In this document: positions 17,472 to 26,366 of the stretch, piece after piece
Position numbering within the stretch: position 1 is the stretch's first letter
Layout: each line of letters begins with the position of its first letter
Assembly: GCA_947088345.1 (NCBI GenBank)
Contig: CAMUGE010000031.1
Coordinates: 1 to 40,506 of the forward strand
Direction: 5' to 3'
Length of the DNA: 40,506 bases
DNA from: an uncultured Roseburia sp.
Lineage (GTDB): Bacteria; Bacillota; Clostridia; Lachnospirales; Lachnospiraceae
Notes under the pieces: generated by a model
Told to the model about the DNA's origin: nothing
Database searches by the model: none
What the model saw: the letters and a program-made list of their open reading frames with translations, nothing else
Translations under genes and position numbers: made by a program

Positions 17472-19637
17472 ATGAAACAACAATTATTTCCTGTCTATTG
17501 TGCACATATGCTTTCCCAGTCTGAAAGAGAACTTATTTTTCGGACTCCCTCCGGAAAACTCTGCAAATTTAAGTCTGACTTAAAACTGATCCTGGAATTG
17601 CTAAGAAAAAGCAACGGAACTACATCCGCAGAAACAATCGCACATTTGGTATCGAAAGATCTTCACATGTCTGCATCCGACGTTCATGACGCGATAGAAG
17701 GTCTTGTAACCTATGAAATTCTTATGGATTCACGTACACAGTTTTTGAAACTCCATACTTTAACCTGTAATCCCCCAAGATATCCGGCGTTTCTTTCTAT
17801 TTCAGAAATTGAAACGCTGACACAGATACAGCCGGATTATCTCACAAAAGAACCAGCCACTATATATGAAGATACCGACGCGATATCCCCGCCAGTTTTC
17901 GAAGCATTGCGAAAACGTCATTCCTGCAGGAATTTCCAAAATATCCCTGTTGAAATAAATAAATTATTTGCCATATGCAAAGCCTCTTATAGTTTTGATA
18001 TACGCCCAACCGCATCAGCCGGAGCACTTTTTCCCCTGTCTGTATACTTTATAAATAGGATTTCTTCCGGACATTTGCCGGCCGGCTTATATCAGTACGA
18101 CCCAAAAAACAACAGGCTTTTATTGCTAAAATTTAGTTTTTTCCCAGAACAGCTTCAATATGCGCTCAATGATACTGAATGTGTTTTTAACGCCCCCTGT
18201 ATTTTTTTTATATGCGCAGACCTTAGCCGCCACATGAAAAAATATACAAACGCAGGATACCGGTATACCATACTGGAAGCAGGTCAGGCAGTACAGAATA
18301 TGACCATTGCTGCGTCGGAACTGGATCTTGGCGGCGTGGAGTACGGAGGCTTCTGCGACGATTCTATACGACAGCTATTTCAAATGCCGGAACATGAATT
18401 TCCATTGGCATGCTATGCGCTGGGATACGAGGACACAGAAAAAAAACAAGACCAAATTTTCTTGAAAAAAAATCAGGAAAAGCTTATTATAGATGAAGAA
18501 ATGAAAAAAAAAGGATTGCATGTCAAACTTTTTTTATCAAATGATACACAATTTCAACTATCAAACAGGCGAGTTGTCGTATCCGGATTCACAGACGCTC
18601 ACGGCCAGACAGAATTTGGAACCGGTATAGATCCTGTTTATTACAGCGCCTGTTTAAAATCCACTATGGAAACATATGAAAGGTATATCTTAACGTGTCG
18701 TTACTTTGACTTTATAGAACGCGCAGACAGGATGAACAGGGATTTTTATTTGAACCCGGCCGAATATATTCCATATTCAGACACTCAGATTACGCAGAAT
18801 GGATTCACAAAATTTTGCAGCGAAATTCCCATCGAATGGCTGCATGGATTTGACCTAAACGGCAGTCATGTATATGTTCCTGCGGATATGTGCTTTAATA
18901 CTGCCAATGGAAACCAAAAAATGATTCATATAGCCAATACCAGCGGATGCGCAGCCCATTTCGATATAGATGCAGCAAAACAGGCAGCGCTACTTGAATT
19001 AATCGAACGGGATGCACTTATGAAAAGCTGGTTTTATAAGCAGTCCCCATACAAAATAAGAGAACATGATCTTCCGGATGATATCAGAAAGAGATTTCAT
19101 CACTATCGAGAAAATGGTGTTTCGCTGTTTTTACTATCACTTTTTTGCGACTATGCATATGCGGTATTAGTCTGCTCCATAAACGATTTTAATCCGCCTT
19201 ATTTTGTATCCGGTTCCGCCGCTTCATTTTCTTCAGCAGAAGAAGCCGTTAAAAAAGCATTTGACGAATGGGAAGTATCCTTTGTACTGGGCAAATCTGA
19301 TATTATGTTTGAAACCGTAAAGCCAAAAGAAGTAATTTTGCCAAAAGACCACGGCATTCTTTATCGAAACACAAATTGTAACCATCAAATTAATTATTTA
19401 CGTTGCGGACAGGAAATTAGTATTTCAGAAATAAACGTAACCCAACTGAAAGATATCAGTAAACTTTCTCCTGTCTATGTAAAATACAAAACTTTGGTTG
19501 ATGGAATCCATGTAGTGAGAGCATTTTCAAAGGAACTAATTCCCATCAATTTTGGTTTTGGAACTGATTTTTATCATCATCCTAAAATTAATAAACATTT
19601 ATTGAACTATAATGAATTTCCACATTTTTTTTCTTAG
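17472..19637 (+). CDS. SagB-type dehydrogenase / YcaO cyclodehydratase fusion
   Basis: 721 residues. 1-95: small helical, winged-helix-like region. About 135-320: SagB/McbC-type FMN nitroreductase fold with RKRHSCRNF (148-155), PTASAGALFPL (179-189), AGLYQYDP (204-211) and LEAGQAVQNMTIAASELDLGG. About 345-721: YcaO domain with ATP-site motifs STMETYERY (397-405), ELIERDALMKSW (509-520) and EEAVKKAFDEW (590-600). YcaO enzymes use ATP to cyclise Cys/Ser/Thr to azolines and SagB oxidises these to azoles, so one chain could do both steps on the peptide encoded 12 bases downstream. Cyclodehydratases often end in PxPxP after a PHPFP-like tail; this one ends FPHFFS, losing the later prolines. No ThiF/E1-like or Ocin partner is present. 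The ribosome site (AAGGA, 15 bases away) is weak. Confidence 0.93.
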   Translation: MKQQLFPVYCAHMLSQSERELIFRTPSGKLCKFKSDLKLILELLRKSNGTTSAETIAHLVSKDLHMSASDVHDAIEGLVTYEILMDSRTQFLKLHTLTCNPPRYPAFLSISEIETLTQIQPDYLTKEPATIYEDTDAISPPVFEALRKRHSCRNFQNIPVEINKLFAICKASYSFDIRPTASAGALFPLSVYFINRISSGHLPAGLYQYDPKNNRLLLLKFSFFPEQLQYALNDTECVFNAPCIFFICADLSRHMKKYTNAGYRYTILEAGQAVQNMTIAASELDLGGVEYGGFCDDSIRQLFQMPEHEFPLACYALGYEDTEKKQDQIFLKKNQEKLIIDEEMKKKGLHVKLFLSNDTQFQLSNRRVVVSGFTDAHGQTEFGTGIDPVYYSACLKSTMETYERYILTCRYFDFIERADRMNRDFYLNPAEYIPYSDTQITQNGFTKFCSEIPIEWLHGFDLNGSHVYVPADMCFNTANGNQKMIHIANTSGCAAHFDIDAAKQAALLELIERDALMKSWFYKQSPYKIREHDLPDDIRKRFHHYRENGVSLFLLSLFCDYAYAVLVCSINDFNPPYFVSGSAASFSSAEEAVKKAFDEWEVSFVLGKSDIMFETVKPKEVILPKDHGILYRNTNCNHQINYLRCGQEISISEINVTQLKDISKLSPVYVKYKTLVDGIHVVRAFSKELIPINFGFGTDFYHHPKINKHLLNYNEFPHFFS

Positions 19638-19649
19638 GGAGGACGTACT

Positions 19650-19838
19650 ATGAAACAGAAGTTAAAATTTCTGCTTGATGTAGAAATTGTAGATGACAAC
19701 ACAATCTTTGAGCCGCAAAGCAATGAGGATTCAGTCACCTATTCCTATCAGGCTTGCGGCGGCGGCGGCGGATGTGGCGGCGGATGTGGCGGCGGGCGAA
19801 AGTTGCCGAACATAAAATCCGACCAACAGCGATCCTGA
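19650..19838 (+). CDS. Thiazole-peptide (LAP/TOMM) precursor with CGGGGGCGGGCGGG core
   Basis: 62 residues. The leader, about 1-34, is amphipathic and acidic (KLKFLLDVEIVDDNTIF, then QSNEDSVTYSYQ). The core, 36-49, is CGGGGGCGGGCGGG with Cys at 36, 42 and 46, followed by a polar tail, RKLPNIKSDQQRS. Cys embedded in poly-Gly is the pattern of azole peptides such as microcin B17, where Gly before Cys favours heterocyclisation. The ribosome site GGGAGG overlaps the stop of the fusion-enzyme gene, giving tight translational coupling. No double-Gly cleavage site followed by a transporter is seen; cleavage could fall after YSYQA. The run of GGC/GGA codons is a true in-frame coding feature. Function as antimicrobial or signal is not known. 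Confidence 0.88.
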   Translation: MKQKLKFLLDVEIVDDNTIFEPQSNEDSVTYSYQACGGGGGCGGGCGGGRKLPNIKSDQQRS

Positions 19839-19876
19839 ACATTTTGTGTAAATTTACATCTTCCGGAATAATCTCA

Positions 19877-19910
19877 AAGGGGCCCGGCAATCATTCTTTG
19901 CCGGCCCCTT
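19877..19910. terminator. Hairpin terminator between the precursor gene and the convergent symporter
   Basis: AAGGGGC-C-CGGCAA pairs with TTGCCGGCCCCTT, a 13-bp stem with one bulge. There is no good T tract on either strand, so its efficiency is uncertain, but it lies between convergent genes where a terminator is expected. Confidence 0.55.
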
Positions 19911-19956
19911 GTGATACACAGGAAAATTCCTGTTCTTTTCTATGTCATTCTGTTTC

Positions 19957-21327
19957 TTACCTCTGAAATTCAAGCCCTGCCCTGATCTTTTCATTTGCTT
20001 TCTCTACATTCATTCTGGAGAGAATCAGCATAATTACTATATTCAGAATCAGCGGCAGCCATAAATACATGAACTGCAGCATACGGATACAGGAAGCCGG
20101 CTGGATGTCCAATGTCCCGGAAAAACCGCTGACCTCCAAAAGCAGCCCTGAAACCGCCGTGCCGAGTCCGCCGCCGAGTTTCGTTCCAAGCGATGTACAT
20201 GAATACATCGTACCGTCAACACGTTTGCCTTTGGTCAAAAACGTATACTCCGAGCAGGAAGCGATTACGGCATTCATATCTCCCTGCCACGGCCCCTGGC
20301 CAAACGCCGCAAGAGCCGTAAACAACAACATCAGCGGAACGCTTCCCATGTAAGCGGCCACGATCACAAGCAGACGTCCTGCCACCGCCAGCATATAACC
20401 TCTCAGATTCAGTTTATAAAGCCCCCTCCATCTGCCGACCAGAGTCGGCGTCAGCACAAGCGCCACGATCAGCGGAATGTTGATTGCCCAGGAAAATACG
20501 CCATAAAGGCTTTCATTTTTCATCACATACGTCATATAATAGATTCCGGCATTAATCATCGCTCCGTAAAGCTGCTGTAAAATATAGACGCCGCAGATCA
20601 TCAAATAATATTTATTGGCTGTCAATAATTTGACTGCTTCGATAAGTCCGTATTTTTCCTCTTTTTCTTTCTCTCTCGCCGATCTGGTCAGTTCTTCTTC
20701 CGGAAGTTCTTTTACAGACAGGCATGAAATCGTATTCACTACAAGGCCAATGACTGCATAGATAATTGCAACAAGCCGCCACGCGTTTGCGCCTCCGCCG
20801 CACATCGCCACAAATCCGACTGTGACAGATTGAATCAGCAGACTTGTCGCAAACGCAAAGATAAATCTGCACGACCCCATCTGCACACGCTCCTTGCTGT
20901 TTTTCGTACAAAGAGAAGTCAGAGCTGAGTAAGCAATATTATTCGCCGTATAAAATACCGCGTTCAGCAATGTATATGCAATAAAAAACCATGCGTACTG
21001 CGCCGTTTTTCCCAAACCGGTCGGGATTGCAAAGATTGCTATCAGCGTAATGGCACAGCCGATATAACCATACAGCATCCAGGGTCTTGCCCGTCCAAGC
21101 CTGGTGCGCGTCTTATCAATCATCGCGCCGAAAAACACATCGGTAACGCCGTCAAATAATTTCGATACTGCGATTAAAATACCGACTGCCCCAGCGGAAA
21201 GCCCGACCGTATTCGTCAGGTAAATCATGACAAAGGAGGACAAAAATGCATATACCACATTTCCTGCCACATCCCCGGAACCATACCCCACTTTGTTATA
21301 CCAATTTAAATACGTTTTTTCCTTCAT
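19957..21327 (-). CDS. GPH-family sugar:cation symporter (MelB-like)
   Basis: 456 residues with about 12 membrane segments. GPH family marks: YNKVGYGSGDVAGNVVYAFLSSFVMIYLT at the N-terminus, the loop FDGVTDVFFGAMIDKTRTRLGRARPW, and YTANNIAYSALTSLCTKNSKER. Members co-transport galactosides, pentosides or hexuronides with H+ or Na+. It starts 60 bases after the beta-galactosidase gene on the same strand, with GGAGGAATACG before the ATG, so it is probably co-transcribed and imports a galactoside or oligosaccharide. The substrate cannot be fixed from sequence. Confidence 0.92.
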   Translation of the reverse strand: MKEKTYLNWYNKVGYGSGDVAGNVVYAFLSSFVMIYLTNTVGLSAGAVGILIAVSKLFDGVTDVFFGAMIDKTRTRLGRARPWMLYGYIGCAITLIAIFAIPTGLGKTAQYAWFFIAYTLLNAVFYTANNIAYSALTSLCTKNSKERVQMGSCRFIFAFATSLLIQSVTVGFVAMCGGGANAWRLVAIIYAVIGLVVNTISCLSVKELPEEELTRSAREKEKEEKYGLIEAVKLLTANKYYLMICGVYILQQLYGAMINAGIYYMTYVMKNESLYGVFSWAINIPLIVALVLTPTLVGRWRGLYKLNLRGYMLAVAGRLLVIVAAYMGSVPLMLLFTALAAFGQGPWQGDMNAVIASCSEYTFLTKGKRVDGTMYSCTSLGTKLGGGLGTAVSGLLLEVSGFSGTLDIQPASCIRMLQFMYLWLPLILNIVIMLILSRMNVEKANEKIRAGLEFQR

Positions 21328-21387
21328 CGTATTCCTCCGTCCCCTATTCCAAATCTGTTCCTGCTGTGCTGTTGATACCTCCCAAAG

Positions 21388-24300
21388 TTAACCCTTAACA
21401 TACGGTATCAGCTGAAATGCAAAGGCAAACTCGCTCTCATCCAGCCGATACTTTTCCAATACCTTTGGCCCGCAGCTGTTCGACCCTATCCCGCTCATCG
21501 CATAGTCAATGCATAATATTGTACTGCCTGCTTTCACAAGGCAGTCGCGATGCGGCGCCCGCGTCAGCTCCTCCTGCGAATAAACGGACGCCTGAAACGA
21601 AAATGTGTTTTCGGACGCTGCAAAAAGCCCAAACCGATTTCCCGAAACCTCCACATAATCGCAGTCATAATGGCTCCCGTTCTCCTGCGGGCGAATATAA
21701 TCTTCGTGCATCTGGTCCACTCTCATCCGATAAATACCGTGGCTTGCGGCCCTGTGTTTATCACAGTAGCTTTCCATCGGCCCCAATCCGTAATAGCAGA
21801 CCTGCTCCAGTTTCTCATTTAAGAACAGACGCACTCCAAATCTCGGCAGTTTTGGCAGCTCCACATTTCTGTGCACCTGAAAATCAGAACGTATTCCACC
21901 GCTGCAGTCAATGCCCCAGGTAACTTCCGCTTTCAAAATACGCTGTACGGACGGGGCCAAAACCGACAAAACAGTACGTATCGCCACCGCGTCTTTCGTC
22001 TGCAGTACCGAAGTGTCATACGCCCTTGCATAAGCTTCATGATAACACGCCCGCTTCCACTCGCGTTTCTGATACATATCATTATCTGTAGGCGCTCTCC
22101 AGATATTCAGTTCCATCGGACGCGTCAGATATTCCCTTCCCGCGTAATTGACAGATGAAAACAATCCTGTTTTCTTATCAAATGTGTGTGTAAAACCGCG
22201 CCCCCCGCAAATGACCGCGTCATCTGTTTCCATGACATATATACCGGCCGCATCAGACGTACTTCGATTCATCCACTTTAGAGCCGTCTGATTTCTTCCG
22301 TCCTCATTTGAAAGCCTTATTTCGTCAAACCCCAGTTCATATCCCGCCGGCACAAAAGACGATTTATTTCGCAGTTGATAGATGATTTTTAAGTAGGCCT
22401 TTCCTCTGGGCGGAATCGTGATATCAAGCGCAGCCGTCGATTCGCTGTGCGGTTTTATACTGACCGCCGCCACCTCGCCGCTCTGGACACAGACGCCGTC
22501 GCATGACACCTCATAACGTATCGCTGCATAGTCTTTCAGATCCAAAAAATCCATATAGTTGTGCAGCTTCAATTCTTTCGTGTTTTGATCAAAAGAGACG
22601 ACACGGGCCGGCCGATAAACATTTTTATACTCCAGCAGTCCCGTATGCGGCGTGCGGTCAGGATACACAAGACCGTCGACACAAAAATTCCAGTCGTGTA
22701 CAATTTCGCCAAAATCTCCTCCGTAGCGATATCTGATCTTCCCGTTTTTGTCTCTCCCGCAGTCAATCGCATGATCGCACCACTCCCAGACAAAACCGCC
22801 GCACATTGCATCGTTTTTCTGAATCAGCCAGAAATAATCTTCCAAATCTCCCGGACCATTCCCCATCGAATGACAATATTCTACTAATAGCAGCGGCTTG
22901 CCTGCATCTCTTGCCAGATATTCTTTGATTTCTTCCAGCGAGGGATACATCCTGCTGTACAAATCAAGATCTTCAAATTGATACTGTGCGTCATAATTGC
23001 GGTATCTTGCGCTTTCGTAATGTGTAATACGGCCGGGATCATACTCCTTTACCCACTTTAATGCTTTCTCAAAATTACAGCCGTACGCGCTCTCGTTTCC
23101 CACGGACCAGATTACAATGCACGGCCTGTTTTTCTCCCGCTGCACCATCAGCTGTACGCGGTCGAGTATCGGTTTTTCCCATGCCGGATTGTCTGCGATC
23201 TGCTCATTCCAGTGATGAAATTTATTGTTGTCCGTATTCAAACTGTAATAAAATCCCATCGGCCCATGCGCCTCGATATCCGCCTCAGCGATCACAAGAA
23301 AGCCGTATTTATCACACATCTGATAAAAATACGGTGCATTCGGATAATGACTGGAACGTATGGCATTAAAATTATGCCGTTTCATCAGCGCCAGATCATT
23401 CTTCACCTGTTCCGTCGCAACCGTACATCCTGTTACCGGATCAAAATCATGCCGATTGACGCCGCGAAATTTTATTTTATTTCCGTTCAGATAAACAATG
23501 CTGTTTTTTATCTCGACTGTTCGAATACCCACGTATTCCGTAATTGTCTCATATGGAGTCTGAAGGATAAGCGTATACAGATACGGCTGTTCCGGATTCC
23601 ATAATTTCGGGTCGCAAACTTCAAGCGAGACACTGCCGGCACAAACTGATTTGGAATCCACTTCCAAACCGTTCTGGTCGCACAGTGTTGCCGAAAGCGC
23701 AGCTGTCCCGCCGATATAGGATACAAAAATACGGACATCCGCTTTTCTCTCATAAACAACTGTCGTTACACGATAATCCCAGACTGCGCGTTTTGGACGT
23801 TTCAGCAGATAGACGTCGCGAAAAATTCCGCTCATCCTGAATTTGTCCTGATCTTCCAGATAGCTGCCGTCACACCACTTTAATACAAGCACCGAAAGTG
23901 TATTGTTCCCGCATCGAACGACTCCTGTCACATCAAATTCACTTGTCGCATGCGATACCTGGCTGTAGCCGATATATATGCCGTTGATCCACACATAAAA
24001 GCAGGCGTCCACCCCTTCAAAATTCAGATATACGCCCGGCGCATCTTTCTCTTTTTTGTATTCAAACCGGCAGACATACTCCCCGCATGGATTATCCTGC
24101 GGCACATAAGGCGGGTCAAACGGAAACGGATAGCGAAAATTCGTATACTGATGGGAATCATATCCCTCCATCTGCCATGTCCCGGGCACTTTATGCTCAT
24201 CAAATCCGGTTACGTCGTATCCCTCCTCAAAAAACGGTTCCTGCGCCTCATAAATACTGTCAAAATAACGAAATTTCCATGTTCCGTTTAACATCTGTAT

Positions 24301-24429
24301 CCGATCGGACTTTTCGCGCTGCTCAATCAGACAGTCCATTCTGCAGGACGCCGGAATATAGTATGCTCTCGGCGCCATTGTATTATCATGCAGTATGTCC
24401 GCATCCTCGTAAAACCTTTGCACAATCAT
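21388..24429 (-). CDS. Beta-galactosidase, GH2 family (LacZ type)
   Basis: 1013 residues from the ATG at 24427-24429, chosen over the longer frame to 24477 because GGAGGGGG lies 7 bases upstream. Domain order is that of LacZ: jelly roll (PRAYYIPA, NGTWKFRYFDS, VPGTWQMEGYD), immunoglobulin-like domain, TIM barrel (FRGVNRHDFDP, NAIRSSHYPN), second Ig-like domain and the C-terminal beta-sandwich. The acid/base Glu is in WSVGNES (about residue 446) and the nucleophile in LLVEYCHSMGN (about 517). No signal peptide, so it is cytoplasmic and acts on imported beta-galactosides. It forms an operon with the symporter and is divergent from an AraC-type regulator, its likely activator. Confidence 0.95.
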   Translation of the reverse strand: MIVQRFYEDADILHDNTMAPRAYYIPASCRMDCLIEQREKSDRIQMLNGTWKFRYFDSIYEAQEPFFEEGYDVTGFDEHKVPGTWQMEGYDSHQYTNFRYPFPFDPPYVPQDNPCGEYVCRFEYKKEKDAPGVYLNFEGVDACFYVWINGIYIGYSQVSHATSEFDVTGVVRCGNNTLSVLVLKWCDGSYLEDQDKFRMSGIFRDVYLLKRPKRAVWDYRVTTVVYERKADVRIFVSYIGGTAALSATLCDQNGLEVDSKSVCAGSVSLEVCDPKLWNPEQPYLYTLILQTPYETITEYVGIRTVEIKNSIVYLNGNKIKFRGVNRHDFDPVTGCTVATEQVKNDLALMKRHNFNAIRSSHYPNAPYFYQMCDKYGFLVIAEADIEAHGPMGFYYSLNTDNNKFHHWNEQIADNPAWEKPILDRVQLMVQREKNRPCIVIWSVGNESAYGCNFEKALKWVKEYDPGRITHYESARYRNYDAQYQFEDLDLYSRMYPSLEEIKEYLARDAGKPLLLVEYCHSMGNGPGDLEDYFWLIQKNDAMCGGFVWEWCDHAIDCGRDKNGKIRYRYGGDFGEIVHDWNFCVDGLVYPDRTPHTGLLEYKNVYRPARVVSFDQNTKELKLHNYMDFLDLKDYAAIRYEVSCDGVCVQSGEVAAVSIKPHSESTAALDITIPPRGKAYLKIIYQLRNKSSFVPAGYELGFDEIRLSNEDGRNQTALKWMNRSTSDAAGIYVMETDDAVICGGRGFTHTFDKKTGLFSSVNYAGREYLTRPMELNIWRAPTDNDMYQKREWKRACYHEAYARAYDTSVLQTKDAVAIRTVLSVLAPSVQRILKAEVTWGIDCSGGIRSDFQVHRNVELPKLPRFGVRLFLNEKLEQVCYYGLGPMESYCDKHRAASHGIYRMRVDQMHEDYIRPQENGSHYDCDYVEVSGNRFGLFAASENTFSFQASVYSQEELTRAPHRDCLVKAGSTILCIDYAMSGIGSNSCGPKVLEKYRLDESEFAFAFQLIPYVKG

Positions 24430-24531
24430 TGCACAACCCCCTCCAAATATACATTTTTTTGTACTGCAACTATTCACCCCTTATTTCTTACTTCTGGTTT
24501 ATTTTTCCTCCTCTATTTATTTTGTAATGTT

Positions 24532-24560
24532 ATTATAAGTTTTTTTGTCTGTTTTTGCTA
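24532..24560 (-). promoter_or_regulatory. Probable activator-dependent promoter of the galactosidase operon
   Basis: The -10 TATAAT (24532-24537, minus strand) is good, but the -35 position (TAGCAA, 24555-24560) matches the consensus poorly. That fits activation by the divergent AraC-type protein. Confidence 0.4.
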
Positions 24561-24570
24561 TAAATTCAAT

Positions 24571-24599
24571 TAGACAAAACATGAACAAAATGATACAAT
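24571..24599 (+). promoter_or_regulatory. Promoter of the AraC-type regulator
   Basis: TAGACA (24571-24576), 17-base spacer, TACAAT (24594-24599), about 40 bases before the ATG at 24642 and back to back with the galactosidase promoter. Confidence 0.6.
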
Positions 24600-24641
24600 G
24601 GATTTAATTTGAATTTGAGAATAAGAAGAGGATTGATTTTT

Positions 24642-25508
24642 ATGTATATGAACGCCGGCTATTTAAACAATTCTTTGATTGACTTTAAAGATAAGAGCAA
24701 ACCGTTAGTTGTCGGAAGCTGCGGGACCTACCGTCTGGACCGCCGCCCAAAACTGCCGACTTACCGTCCGCGCGGCCGCATTGATTATCAGATTTTATAT
24801 GTCAAGGCCGGGATTGCTCATTTTCATTTTGATCATGAAGAAGACGATACCATTGTTTCTGCCGGCAATCTTGTCCTGTACCGCCCAAAAGAATTTCAGA
24901 AATACGAATACTATGGCGCAGACAAAACGGAAGTGTACTGGCTCCACTTTACCGGCGGAAACGTAAAAAACATATTGCGCAGCTATGGGATCAAAGACGA
25001 TATGCGCGTCATTTATGTGGGAACTTCACTGGAATATGAAAGAATTTTTAAACGGGCTATCACAGAACTGCAGAGATGCCAGCCCAATTATCAGGAAATG
25101 CTTGTTCTTCTGCTGCGCCATCTGCTGATCTCGATTCAAAGGCAGATCGCGCGGGAGAAAAAACTCACAAACGAATATCTTGACGCGGAAATGGATCTTG
25201 ACGCGCAATATTTTAACGACTACTACAATACGGAAATCAATATTGAAAATTATGCCGCCCAAAGGGGAATGAGCGTAAGCTGGTTTATCCGGAATTTTAA
25301 AAAGTATACCGGCTCAACGCCGATGCAGTATATTGTTTCTATCCGGATTACCAACGCGCAGATACTGCTTGAGACGACCTCCTACACCGTTTCTGAAATC
25401 GCCCGCATCGTCGGATATGAGAACCCGCTCTATTTCAGCCGGCTCTTTCATAAACAAAAAGGCTTCTCCCCTTCCGACTATCGGAAACAGACGGCGCAGC
25501 CGCACTGA
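24642..25508 (+). CDS. AraC-family transcriptional regulator
   Basis: 288 residues from the ATG at 24642 (MYMNAGYL), preceded by AGAGGA at 9 bases; the in-frame TTG at 24609 has no such site. The N-terminal ~150 residues form a cupin-like sensor (YQILYVKAGIAHFHFD, SAGNLVLYRPKEFQKYEYYG, VYWLHFTG). The C-terminal ~100 residues carry the double helix-turn-helix (INIENYAAQRGMSVSWFIRNFKKYTGSTPMQYI, then VSEIARIVGYENPLYFSRLFHKQKGFSPSDYRK). It is transcribed divergently from the galactosidase-symporter operon and most likely activates it in response to a sugar. Confidence 0.92.
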   Translation: MYMNAGYLNNSLIDFKDKSKPLVVGSCGTYRLDRRPKLPTYRPRGRIDYQILYVKAGIAHFHFDHEEDDTIVSAGNLVLYRPKEFQKYEYYGADKTEVYWLHFTGGNVKNILRSYGIKDDMRVIYVGTSLEYERIFKRAITELQRCQPNYQEMLVLLLRHLLISIQRQIAREKKLTNEYLDAEMDLDAQYFNDYYNTEINIENYAAQRGMSVSWFIRNFKKYTGSTPMQYIVSIRITNAQILLETTSYTVSEIARIVGYENPLYFSRLFHKQKGFSPSDYRKQTAQPH

Positions 25509-25531
25509 CAAACGATGTTGTTTACGAATCG

Positions 25532-26338
25532 TCAGTCTGCGTCTCTCTCGGACAGTCGATTCCTGTCTGTCAAAAATCTTTTTTTGTACTTTAACTGAAC
25601 ATAATCTAATATCTTTTTGAGACAGACTACATCGTAAGCGCCGCCAACTGCCCCGGCTACGGGAATCCCCTGCAAAAATTTCATATAGAGCAGTTCCTTA
25701 GCCAGCGCGGCGGCTGCAGCGTCCATCTGTGACGCAAATGTTTCTTCTGTCAGAACGTTGTTCTCCAGATATTCATCCGCTTTTGCATTCACCGCGATCA
25801 GTTCATCGCCATAGGATAACGCCCCCTGAATTAAAAGCAGGATAAAACGCCGCTCCTGCTCGGTCTCATAGGAATAGCCAAACTGCAGCGCCGTCTCGTA
25901 GATACTGCGCAGCAAAACGGCGGTAAAGAGAGGGATATCCGGCAGTCCCACTCCGAAAACGCCAAGACCGATTCCCTCTGCTCCGGTGACCAGAAGACTC
26001 TTCCTTTTTACCTTTCCCGCCTGATTGGAAAACTCCCGCAGAGAGCGGCGGTCTCCCCAAATTGCAGCCGCATATTCCCTTACCTTTACGTCTTTTTTTA
26101 TTTTGTCTCCGGAATAGGTCTTTTCTATCACTGCTGTTCCTTTTTGGAAAATCAGAGCAAATGCTTTAGAGAAAGCCGCAATTAATGTATTCTGCAACTT
26201 TTCCGGCGCCCTCTGCTCCAACGCACGATTGATGACGGAAACTTTCTTTTCGGCGCGTTTTTTCAAATATCGCTCTTCTTTCCGCCTTACGGACTCTATT
26301 TCTTTTTCCAGCGCTGTCTTTTTCATTACGTCACTCAT
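25532..26338 (-). CDS. EcsC-family protein
   Basis: 268 residues, matching the EcsC domain family: central GAEGIGLGVFGVGLPDIPLFTAVLLRSIYE (a Gly-rich amphipathic segment), GYSYETEQERRFILLLIQGAL, and the C-terminal VAGAVGGAYDVVCLKKILDY. The biochemical role of EcsC proteins is not established; they probably act at the inner face of the membrane. The gene starts 28 bases after the sensor kinase stop on the same strand, so it may be co-transcribed. Its ribosome site (GGCGGG directly before the ATG) is poor. It converges with the AraC gene with only 23 bases between the stops. Confidence 0.85.
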   Translation of the reverse strand: MSDVMKKTALEKEIESVRRKEERYLKKRAEKKVSVINRALEQRAPEKLQNTLIAAFSKAFALIFQKGTAVIEKTYSGDKIKKDVKVREYAAAIWGDRRSLREFSNQAGKVKRKSLLVTGAEGIGLGVFGVGLPDIPLFTAVLLRSIYETALQFGYSYETEQERRFILLLIQGALSYGDELIAVNAKADEYLENNVLTEETFASQMDAAAAALAKELLYMKFLQGIPVAGAVGGAYDVVCLKKILDYVQLKYKKRFLTDRNRLSERDAD

Positions 26339-26366
26339 CCCGCCGCAACCGGCGTCTCTTTCTTAG

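Noticed and set aside
19754-19800. GGC/GGA microsatellite or low-complexity artefact
   Set aside because: The run is in frame within a gene with a good ribosome site directly after the YcaO fusion, and codes for a regular Cys/Gly core.
19957-21327. Exporter of the thiazole peptide
   Set aside because: It is on the opposite strand, belongs to the GPH sugar symporter family and is spaced as an operon with the beta-galactosidase.
24430-24477. Longer start of the beta-galactosidase at 24477
   Set aside because: The extra 16 residues are Cys-rich, unlike the family, and the GGAGGGGG site lies inside them, placed for the ATG at 24429.
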